8,888 nucleotides of DNA from Thermoleophilia bacterium (GTDB lineage Bacteria > Actinomycetota > Thermoleophilia > Gaiellales > Gaiellaceae), in NCBI GenBank assembly GCA_014534155.1, contig JACVSB010000051.1:1-8888 (forward strand). Direction: 5' to 3'. The notes below the pieces were generated by a model. The model was not told the DNA's origin. It ran no database searches and worked only from the letters and a program-made list of their open reading frames with translations. The translations under genes were made by a program, and so were the position numbers. Of this stretch, positions 1 to 5,961 are shown one piece after another (position 1 is the stretch's first letter; each line of letters opens with the position of its first letter).

Positions 1-1
1 C

Positions 2-259
2 GCCGACCGGGTCCCGGCCGAGGCCTCCATTGGCCAGCAGCAGCGCGCTGCGCTCGCGCGGGCGCTCGTCCTCGCGCCCCGCGTCCTCCTTGCCGACGAG
101 CCGACGAGTCACCCGGACGCGGCGTCCGAGGGGCTCGTCCTCGGCGCCCTGCGTGCCGGCGCGGCCGCGGGTACGAGCTGCCTCGTCGCGATTCACAACG
201 CGGACCTAGCGCCGTCGTTCGACCGAGTCGTCGAGCTCGTCGACGGACGGGTCGCGTAG
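2..259 (+). CDS. ABC transporter ATP-binding protein, C-terminal part (5' end outside the window)
   Basis: Only the last 85 residues are present, read in frame from base 2 to a TAG stop. They carry the second half of an ABC ATPase domain. A signature-like motif, ASIGQQQR, lies at residues 8-15 of the fragment. The Walker B stretch VLLADEP (28-34) keeps the acidic pair D32/E33. It is followed by a D-loop-like SHPD (36-39, where SALD or SNLD is usual) and an H-loop histidine in VAIHN (H65). The order and spacing fit the ATPase subunit of a small importer or a LolD/MacB-type exporter, which would work in the cytoplasm bound to membrane partners. The substrate cannot be told. The signature is degenerate: isoleucine replaces the first glycine of LSGGQ, while the serine, second glycine and glutamine remain. 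The gene ends 36 bp before the convergent operon. Walker A and the Q-loop are outside the window, so activity cannot be judged. Confidence 0.85.
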   Translation, partial: ADRVPAEASIGQQQRAALARALVLAPRVLLADEPTSHPDAASEGLVLGALRAGAAAGTSCLVAIHNADLAPSFDRVVELVDGRVA

Positions 260-295
260 AGCCGCGGCGGCCGTCGCGCGAAAGGGCTGCGCGGC

Positions 296-1987
296 CTACT
301 GGAAGAGCAGGAGCAACGCGTCCGTCGGCGCGTAGTCGTCCGTGAGGACGGGCACGTCCCCCGTGGGGATCGGCGCGTCGTAGCGGTCGCGGATCGCGCG
401 GGCGAGATCGGGGGCGCTAGGAACCCGCCGGCGGACCTCCTCCCACCGCTCGGCGTGTAAGGTGCGGTCCGGCGCGGCCGCGTCGGTCGCGACGACGATG
501 AGGTTCCGGTACGCGGCGGGCGCGCCGCGGCCGGGCTCGACGACAGGGTGCACGAGCACGGTGGGAAACGCCGCCCGGTACGTCTTGTAGACCGAACGGA
601 AGAGCCGCGACCCCGGGCCGGAGAGGGCACCGATCACGTTCGTAACGACGACGCCGCCGGGGGCAAGCCGGCTTCGGGCGAGGTCGAGGAACTCGCGCGT
701 CACGAGGTGGAACGGGATCGCGTCCGCGAAGAACGCGTCGATCACGATCACGTCCCAGCGCCTGTCGCTTCGCGCGAGCAGGCGACGGCCGTCGCCGACC
801 TCGACCGTCAGGCGCGCGTCGTCCTTCGGGACGGCGAAGTACCGGTGGGCGACGTCGACCACGACGGAGTCGAGCTCGACCGCGTGCAGCCGGAGCTCCG
901 GGAAGTCCCGCCACATCCGCTTCGGCGACGACCCAGCGCCGAGGCCGACGAAGAGGACGTCGCGTGCACCGGGGTCGTAGGCGAGGCCGAGGTGGAAGAA
1001 GTCGGTGTACCGGAAACGCGTGCGAAAGGGGTCGTCGAGGTACATCGCGCTCTGCAGCGAGTTGTCGAAGCGCAGGTAGCGCGTCGAGTCGTCGTCGACG
1101 ACGGCCAAGCGGTGGTACTGCGTGTCCTTCGCGAAGGCGACCCGAAGGTCCGAATCGCCCCGCTCGACCAGCGCGTCGCGGGCGTCGAGGAAGCCGTAGC
1201 CGCGCGTGCGGTAGACCGGGGACCAGTTCTGCGCCGCCGCGCCCGAGAGCCGCTGCGCTCCCGCCGGCTCCCGCGCCGCGCCCACGTACCCGAGCCCGCC
1301 TGCAAGCGCGGCCAGCGCGAGAACGGCGACGAGGCGCCGCTCGAGCAGCGCGACGACGCCGGCGGCGGCGAAGAGCGCCGCCGCGGCGAGCTGGAAGAGC
1401 TGCTCCGTACCGACCTCGGGGATGAGGAAGAACGCCGTCGCGAACGTCCCCGCGATCGACCCCGCCGTCGAGACGGAGAAGAGGCGGCCCGCCGTGCGCC
1501 CTGCGCGCGCGAGGGAGCGCGTGCGGAGGCGAACGGCGACCGGAGTCACGGCGGCCAGCACGACGCTGGGGAGGGCGAAGAGCGCGATCGCCGCGAGCAG
1601 GGGGCTGAGGCGCGGCCCGGGGTCCCACGCGACGATTCCAGCGAGCACGGGGTCGTCCAGGAGCGGAACGAGGAGGACTGCGAGCGCGCCGAGCACGATC
1701 ACGACGGAGAGGAGCGCGGGCGCGGGCGCCCGGTCGGCGGCGACGCCGCCGAGCCAGTAGCCGACTGCGAGGCCGGCGAGGACGACGCCGATAAGCGAGC
1801 CCCAGACGTACAGGGAGTTGCCGAAGGCGGGCGCGACCACGCGGCTCGCGGCGATCTCGACGGAGAGGAGCACGGCGCCCGAGAGGAAGACCGCGGCGCC
1901 GACGGCGACCGCTTCCCCGGGAGCCGCCGCCCCCGCCCGCTCCACGCGCCGCGCCGGCGCCCGCGCGAGAGCCCCCTTCGCCTCCAC
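296..1987 (-). CDS. Fused membrane domain / spermidine-synthase-like protein
   Basis: The predicted 563-residue protein has two parts. Residues about 29-236 form roughly seven hydrophobic segments (near 29-50, 59-82, 91-110, 126-150, 170-190, 197-215 and 218-236), with a small-transporter-like GGVAADR loop after the second. Residues about 290-500 form a Rossmann methyltransferase fold of the spermidine-synthase superfamily. It shows HRLAVVDD (292-299), the nucleotide loop VLFVGLGAGSS (344-354), the acidic AVELD (369-373), VGDGRRLL (397-404) and VIDAFFADAIPFHL (415-428). The last motif differs from the D-S-x-D-P-x-G-P-A pattern of true aminopropyltransferases, so polyamine synthesis should not be assumed; fused relatives commonly have unknown function. 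The open frame runs upstream to 2368, but that part is arginine/glycine-rich shadow over the previous gene. GTG at 1987, 5 nt after that gene's stop with a weak AGGCGG upstream, is chosen. It is the last gene of the deoC operon. Confidence 0.82.
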   Translation of the reverse strand: MEAKGALARAPARRVERAGAAAPGEAVAVGAAVFLSGAVLLSVEIAASRVVAPAFGNSLYVWGSLIGVVLAGLAVGYWLGGVAADRAPAPALLSVVIVLGALAVLLVPLLDDPVLAGIVAWDPGPRLSPLLAAIALFALPSVVLAAVTPVAVRLRTRSLARAGRTAGRLFSVSTAGSIAGTFATAFFLIPEVGTEQLFQLAAAALFAAAGVVALLERRLVAVLALAALAGGLGYVGAAREPAGAQRLSGAAAQNWSPVYRTRGYGFLDARDALVERGDSDLRVAFAKDTQYHRLAVVDDDSTRYLRFDNSLQSAMYLDDPFRTRFRYTDFFHLGLAYDPGARDVLFVGLGAGSSPKRMWRDFPELRLHAVELDSVVVDVAHRYFAVPKDDARLTVEVGDGRRLLARSDRRWDVIVIDAFFADAIPFHLVTREFLDLARSRLAPGGVVVTNVIGALSGPGSRLFRSVYKTYRAAFPTVLVHPVVEPGRGAPAAYRNLIVVATDAAAPDRTLHAERWEEVRRRVPSAPDLARAIRDRYDAPIPTGDVPVLTDDYAPTDALLLLFQ

Positions 1988-1992
1988 CCCGC

Positions 1993-2601
1993 CTACCGGC
2001 CGGGCTGCGTGCCGCCCACGAGGTCCTCCAGCGCGTCGCCGAAGTCGGGCAGCCCGCCGAGGTCCCGCACGACGAGCGCATCGACGCCCGCCCGCTCGAG
2101 GGCGAGGACCTGCTCGCGCGCGAGGATCGCGCTCTCCGCGATCACGAGCTTCCCCGCCGGCACGTCGGGCAGGAGGTCGAGCGCGCGCTCGAGCTCCTCC
2201 TCGTCGGTTCCGTCCGCTCGGCGGGAGATGAAGACGACGTCGGGGTCGATCCGGTCGAGCGCCTGCCGGAGCTCCTCGTCGTCCTGCACGTCCACGACGC
2301 ACTCGACGCCCGCCTCCTGCAGGCGCGCGTTCACCTCCTCGAGCAGCCCCTCCTCGCCGGCAACCCACTCGAACACGACGACGTACGCGTCGCCTGCGCC
2401 GATCTCGGAGCCCGGGTCGCGCACCAGGATGGGAAGGCTCGTCCGCTCGCGTGCGATCTCGGCTTCGTCCTCGCTGCTCACGGCGACCGCCTCGGCGCCG
2501 GCGGCCTCGGCGGCCGCCGCGAGCCCCGCGACGTCCCCGTCGAGCGTGGGGACGACGGAGATCCCGTCGCCCTCCGAGATCGCCTGGCTGAACCGGCTCA
2601 C
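1993..2601 (-). CDS. TrpC-like (indole-3-glycerol-phosphate synthase family) TIM-barrel protein, probably non-catalytic
   Basis: This 202-residue protein follows the order of motifs in indole-3-glycerol-phosphate synthase (IGPS): RFSQAISEGDGISVV (3-17), LPILVRD (56-62), VDVQDDEEL (103-111), VVFISRRAD (122-130), KLVIAESAIL (151-160) and AGVDALVVRD (171-180). Eight plausible beta strands can be placed. IGPS is usually about 250-270 residues; here the N-terminal helix and the beta1-alpha1 loop are missing. Most catalytic positions are changed. The E-x-K of strand 1 is replaced by VPTL, the strand-3 lysine by R61, the strand-5 glutamate by D104 and the strand-6 asparagine by S126. Only the E-S pair of strand 7 (E156, S157) and an arginine (R128) persist. 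I infer that it does not make indoleglycerol phosphate. It starts at GTG, 1 nt after the half-ALDH stop, so it is very likely co-translated with it. Its role is unknown; its genes are beside aldehyde metabolism, not tryptophan genes. Confidence 0.78.
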   Translation of the reverse strand: MSRFSQAISEGDGISVVPTLDGDVAGLAAAAEAAGAEAVAVSSEDEAEIARERTSLPILVRDPGSEIGAGDAYVVVFEWVAGEEGLLEEVNARLQEAGVECVVDVQDDEELRQALDRIDPDVVFISRRADGTDEEELERALDLLPDVPAGKLVIAESAILAREQVLALERAGVDALVVRDLGGLPDFGDALEDLVGGTQPGR

Positions 2602-2602
2602 G

Positions 2603-3397
2603 CTAGACCCCGATCGGATGCCAGACGGTCTTCATCTCGAGGAACGCGGCAGCATGCCACGGCGATTGTCCCGCCCCGCTTCGGACGACGCGCTTCACGT
2701 TCTCGGCCGCGAGGCGCTCGAGCTCGCCGCGGTCGTCGGCCGCGCCCGCGAGATCCAGCGCGTCGACGTCGAGGTGCGCGGCGAGGGCCGGCGCGAGCTC
2801 CTCCTTGCGGCCGGTGAGGATGTTCACGACGCCGGCCGGCACGTCCGAGGTCGCGAGGACCTCCGCCAGGGTGACCGCGGCGAGCGGTCGGCGCTCCGAC
2901 GCGAGCACGACCGCGGCGTTGCCCCCGACGATCGCGGGGGCGAGGCGCGAGACGAGCCCAGCGAGGGGCGGCGACTCGGGCGCGACGATGCCCACGACGC
3001 CTACCGGCTCGGGGACGCTGAAGTTGAAGTATGGGCCCGAAACGGGGTTCGAGGAGCCGAGCACCTGCGCGAGCTTGTCCGCCCAGCCGGCGTACCAGAC
3101 CCAGCGGTCGACCGCCTCGTCGACCTCGCCTTCGTCGCCCGCGAGCGCCGCGAACTGGGAGCGGCGCCCGTCGAGCATCTCCGCGATCCGGTACAGGACC
3201 TGTCCACGGTTAGAGGCGGTCGCCGCCGCCCACGCGCCGAACCCGGCGCGCGCCGCGCGGACCGCGTCGCGAACGTCCTTGCGCGAGGCACGCGCCACGT
3301 TGGCGCCCTCGACCTCGTAGGAGCGCCCGGATTCCGAGCGCGGGAAGGCCCCGCCGACGTAGAGCTTGTACGTCTTCGCGACGGGCAGGCGCGCCAT
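2603..3397 (-). CDS. Half-length aldehyde dehydrogenase family protein lacking the catalytic domain
   Basis: The 264-residue product matches the N-terminal NAD-binding half of aldehyde dehydrogenases. It has KTYKLYVGG (8-16), YAGWADKLAQV (102-112, nearly the same as in the upstream ALDH), EPVGVVGIVAPESPP (130-144) and VPAGVVNILTG (186-196). It then runs to a terminal EMKTVWHPIG (254-263), which resembles the last beta strand (the oligomerisation arm) of ordinary ALDHs. The whole catalytic domain with the nucleophilic cysteine is absent. The residues that should bind cofactor and stabilise the intermediate are also lost: PWNF has become PESP (N to S142), KPAE has become ASER (K to A166) and FTGST has become LAGAA. 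It is therefore a pseudoenzyme by sequence. The ATG start shares its A with the TGA stop of the full ALDH (TGATG), which implies translational coupling and roughly matched synthesis. The larger open frame beginning at 4360 is a shadow of the upstream ALDH gene. Confidence 0.85.
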   Translation of the reverse strand: MARLPVAKTYKLYVGGAFPRSESGRSYEVEGANVARASRKDVRDAVRAARAGFGAWAAATASNRGQVLYRIAEMLDGRRSQFAALAGDEGEVDEAVDRWVWYAGWADKLAQVLGSSNPVSGPYFNFSVPEPVGVVGIVAPESPPLAGLVSRLAPAIVGGNAAVVLASERRPLAAVTLAEVLATSDVPAGVVNILTGRKEELAPALAAHLDVDALDLAGAADDRGELERLAAENVKRVVRSGAGQSPWHAAAFLEMKTVWHPIGV

Positions 3398-4920
3398 CAC
3401 TCGAAGCGCACGTACGGCTCCAGCCCGTGCAGCCCACCCTCGCGGCCGAAGCCCGACTCCTTGAAGCCCCCGAAGGGGGAGGCGGGGTCGAAGCGGTTGT
3501 AGGTGTTGGCCCAGACGACTCCCGCGCGCAGGCTCCTTGCAAGCGCCAGGATCCGCGACCCCTTGTCGGTCCACACCCCCGCGGAGAGGCCGTAGGCGGT
3601 GTTGTTCGCCTTCTCGACCGCCTCCTCCGGAGTCCGGAAGGTGAGCACGGAGAGGACCGGGCCGAAGATCTCCTCCTGCGCGATCCGGTAGCTCTGCCCC
3701 ACCGAGGTGAACACCGTCGGCGGGAAGAACCACCCCTTCTCCGGAAGCCGGCAGGGCGGCTGGTAGACCTCGGCGCCCTCCTCCTCCCCGCTCGCCACGA
3801 GCTCCTTGATCTTCAGGAGCTGCCGCTCCGAGTTGATGGCGCCGATGTCCGTGTTCTTGTCCAGCGGGTCGCCGACGCGAAGCGTCGCCATCCGCCGCTT
3901 CAGCTTCTCGATCACGGGCTCGTAGATCGACTCCTGCACCAGGAGCCGCGAGCCGGCGCAGCAGACGTGCCCCTGGTTGAAGTAGATGCCGTTCACGATC
4001 CCCTCGACCGCCTGGTCGAGCGGCGCGTCGTCGAAGATCACGTTCGCCGCCTTCCCGCCCAGCTCGAGGGTCAGCTTCTTCCCCGACCCCGCGAGCGCGC
4101 GCTGGATCTCCTTCCCCACCTCGGTGGAGCCGGTGAAGGCAACCTTGTCGACGTCGGGGTGCCTGACGATCTCGGCGCCCGCCCGCCCGTCGCCCGTGAC
4201 GATGTTGACGACGCCCGGCGGAAGCCCGGCCTGGCGCAGGACGTCGCAGAAGAGAAGCGCCGAGAGCGGGGTCGTCTCGGCGGGCTTCAGGACGACCGTG
4301 TTTCCGGTCGCGAGCGCCGGCGCCACCTTCCACGCGAGCATGAGGAGCGGGAAGTTCCACGGGATCACCTGGCCCGCGACCCCGAGCGGGCGGGGACGCC
4401 GGTTGGGGAAGGCGTACTCGAGCTTGTCCGCCCAGCCCGCGTAGTAGAAGAAGTGGGCGGCCGAGAGCGGCAGGTCGACGTCGCGCGCTTCCCGGATCGG
4501 CTTTCCGCCGTCCAGCGACTCCAGAACGGCGAACTCGCGGGAGCGCTCCTGCAGGATGCGCGCGACTCGGAAGAGGTACTTCGCGCGCTCCCCGGAAGGC
4601 AGGTCGCTCCAGCCGTTCGCGAACGCCTCGCGGCCTGCGGCGACGGCGAGCTCAACGTCCTCGGCGCCCCCGTACGCGACTTCCGCCAGCGGCTCTTCCG
4701 TCGCCGGGTTGAGCGTCTCGCGGTACTCGCCGGAGCGCGGTTCCACCCAGTCGCCGCCTATGAAGAGGCCGTAGCGCGCCTCAAGCCTCACGACCTCGCG
4801 CGACTCGGGCGCGGGTGCGTACTCGAAGGCCGCCGGAACGGGCGAACGCTCCCGCTCTTTCGGGACGCTTCCGGGCGGCCTCCGGTCGATCCCCTGCTCC
4901 TCGTGCGAGTCCCTAGTCAA
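3397..4920 (-). CDS. NAD(P)-dependent aldehyde dehydrogenase, full-length
   Basis: The predicted 507-residue enzyme has every hallmark of the ALDH superfamily: VIPWNF with N189, VLKPAE with K212, FTGSTEVG (262-269), LELGGK with E286, the nucleophile in GHVCCAGSR (C320) and EEIFGP with E417. It should oxidise an aldehyde to the acid in the cytoplasm. With an aldolase that releases acetaldehyde encoded immediately upstream, acetaldehyde is the likeliest substrate (inference). The protein has about 45 extra residues before the usual start of the fold (YGLFIGG at 50-56). The extension is polar and then reads FEYAPAPESREVV (32-44). The start is TTG at 4920, inside the deoC stop region (8-nt overlap), with GGAG ten bases upstream. 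The only later in-frame alternative I saw before the fold is a GTG at residue 44, which would remove the FEYAPAPES segment. The stop overlaps the half-ALDH start by one base. A cysteine-tolerant substrate class cannot be assigned from sequence alone. Confidence 0.93.
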   Translation of the reverse strand: MTRDSHEEQGIDRRPPGSVPKERERSPVPAAFEYAPAPESREVVRLEARYGLFIGGDWVEPRSGEYRETLNPATEEPLAEVAYGGAEDVELAVAAGREAFANGWSDLPSGERAKYLFRVARILQERSREFAVLESLDGGKPIREARDVDLPLSAAHFFYYAGWADKLEYAFPNRRPRPLGVAGQVIPWNFPLLMLAWKVAPALATGNTVVLKPAETTPLSALLFCDVLRQAGLPPGVVNIVTGDGRAGAEIVRHPDVDKVAFTGSTEVGKEIQRALAGSGKKLTLELGGKAANVIFDDAPLDQAVEGIVNGIYFNQGHVCCAGSRLLVQESIYEPVIEKLKRRMATLRVGDPLDKNTDIGAINSERQLLKIKELVASGEEEGAEVYQPPCRLPEKGWFFPPTVFTSVGQSYRIAQEEIFGPVLSVLTFRTPEEAVEKANNTAYGLSAGVWTDKGSRILALARSLRAGVVWANTYNRFDPASPFGGFKESGFGREGGLHGLEPYVRFE

Positions 4921-5851
4921 GCGTGAAGTACTCCGGGTTCTGGTAGCGGCCGGTCTTCTCCTTGCGAACCTGCATCAGGATGTCGTTCAGGAGGGACGAG
5001 GCGCCCAGGCGGAAGAGGTCCGGCGTGAGCCATTCCGGGCCGAGCGTCTCGTTGACGAGGACGAGCTGCTGGACCGCCTGCTTGGCGGTGCGGATCCCAC
5101 CCGCCGCCTTGACGCCCACGCGGCGGCCCGTCTCCTCCCAGACGTCTCGCACCACCTCGAGCATGACGAGCGTCACGGGGAGGGTCGCCGCCGGCTGGAT
5201 CTTGCCCGTCGACGTCTTGATGAAGTCGGCGCCGCCCGCGATCGCGAGCAGGCTCGCCCGCCGCACGTTGTCGTACGTCCCGAGCTCGCCCGTCTCGAGG
5301 ATGACCTTCAGGTGTGCCCCGCCGATCGCCTCCTTGACCTGGCGCACCTCCTCGTAGACCTTGGCGTGGCGGCCCGAAAGGAGCGCGCCGCGGTCGATGA
5401 CCATGTCGATCTCGTCCGCGCCGAGCGCGGCGGCCCGGCGGGCCTCCTCGACTTTCAGGTCGAGGGGCGAGCGACCGTGGGGGAACGCGGTCGCAACCGC
5501 GGCCACGCGGACGCTCGTCCCGCTCAGGCGCTCGCGGGCGAGCGGCACGAGGTCGGGGTAGATGCAGAGCGCGGCGACGGACGGCACGGTGGGATCGGCC
5601 GGATCCGGGCGGACCGCCTTGGAGGCGAGGGCGGTGACCTTCCCCGGCGTATCAGCGCCTTCGAGCGTGGTCAAATCGGTCATGCGGACGGCGAGGTCGA
5701 GGGCGAAGAGCTTCGCTTCCCGCTTGATCGAGCGGGTCGCGAGCGCTGCCGCACGCTCTTCGACCCCGACCTGATCGACCGAGCCGACGCGCGGGAGCCT
5801 GGGCTCGAGCGGAAGCCCGAACCCGCGGGGCAAAGCAGGCGCCTGCGCCAC
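4913..5851 (-). CDS. deoC: Deoxyribose-phosphate aldolase (DERA)
   Basis: The 312-residue protein is a class I aldolase that cleaves 2-deoxy-D-ribose 5-phosphate to glyceraldehyde 3-phosphate and acetaldehyde, in deoxynucleoside breakdown. Visible motifs are VAALCIYP (92-99), GADEIDMVID (144-153, with the conserved aspartate D149), LKVILETGELG (181-191), FIKTSTGK (210-217, Schiff-base lysine K212) and VGVKAAGGIRTA (245-256, second lysine K248). It is longer than the roughly 260-residue E. coli enzyme. It has an N-terminal segment containing TRSIKREAK (39-47) and a C-terminal tail ending GRYQNPEYFTLD, both features I associate with the long actinobacterial form. GTG at 5851 is chosen because the codons farther upstream read as arginine/proline-rich shadow and a TAGACT -10-like box lies seven bases before it. 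TTG at 5833 is the alternative. It is the first gene of the five-gene operon and overlaps the ALDH start by 8 nt. Confidence 0.94.
   Translation of the reverse strand: MAQAPALPRGFGLPLEPRLPRVGSVDQVGVEERAAALATRSIKREAKLFALDLAVRMTDLTTLEGADTPGKVTALASKAVRPDPADPTVPSVAALCIYPDLVPLARERLSGTSVRVAAVATAFPHGRSPLDLKVEEARRAAALGADEIDMVIDRGALLSGRHAKVYEEVRQVKEAIGGAHLKVILETGELGTYDNVRRASLLAIAGGADFIKTSTGKIQPAATLPVTLVMLEVVRDVWEETGRRVGVKAAGGIRTAKQAVQQLVLVNETLGPEWLTPDLFRLGASSLLNDILMQVRKEKTGRYQNPEYFTLD
4931..4934 (-). promoter_or_regulatory. Ribosome binding site for the TTG-started aldehyde dehydrogenase
   Basis: GGAG lies inside the last codons of deoC, ten bases before the TTG at 4920. It supports that unusual start and the 8-nt overlap with deoC. 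The match is short, so it is only moderate evidence. Confidence 0.4.
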
Positions 5852-5858
5852 GCGGGTG

Positions 5859-5864
5859 AGTCTA
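5859..5864 (-). promoter_or_regulatory. Candidate -10 box of the deoC operon (leaderless)
   Basis: On the minus strand TAGACT fits the actinobacterial TAnnnT pattern and ends seven bases before the deoC GTG. Transcription would begin at the start codon, giving a leaderless mRNA, and no Shine-Dalgarno sequence is visible before that GTG. No good -35 hexamer is seen 16-19 bases upstream (the region reads GGACGGCT), so the call is weak. Confidence 0.33.
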
Positions 5865-5923
5865 GCCTCGTCCGGAGCGCGAGCCGTCCGCGGTGACCGG
5901 AGACGCGGGCGGCGACCCTCGGC

Positions 5924-5953
5924 TTGACAGGACGGAGCCGCGTCCGGTACGCC
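5924..5953 (+). promoter_or_regulatory. Candidate promoter of the FRG gene, leaderless arrangement
   Basis: A perfect TTGACA (5924-5929) is followed after 18 bases by TACGCC (5948-5953), a five-of-six match to TAnnnT with the final T missing. The GTG chosen as the FRG start is at 5962, eight bases after the -10-like hexamer, so the transcript would start at or within a couple of bases of the start codon. The promoter lies in the 110-bp divergent gap shared with deoC. TTGACA stands out in this GC-rich sequence, but one hexamer could occur by chance. Confidence 0.45.
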
Positions 5954-5961
5954 TAGCCGGC

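Noticed and set aside
260..296. An imperfect inverted repeat (GCCGtCGC with GCGCGGC) in the gap between the convergent ABC and fusion genes, considered as a bidirectional terminator
   Set aside because: The stem is only seven pairs with a bulge, the loop is long, and no T-run follows on either strand. GC-rich sequence makes such pairings common.
548..3502. A 984-codon open frame on the plus strand, antisense to four minus-strand genes
   Set aside because: Its translation is a low-complexity mix of arginine, glutamate, alanine, valine and aspartate with no recognisable domain. It is the mirror of codon bias in the GC-rich genes on the other strand, all of which have clear family motifs.
5893..5961. 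An upstream GTG (5893) as the start of the FRG gene
   Set aside because: The extra 23 residues are not FRG-like and would contain the TTGACA promoter element. The family-like sequence begins just after the GTG at 5962.
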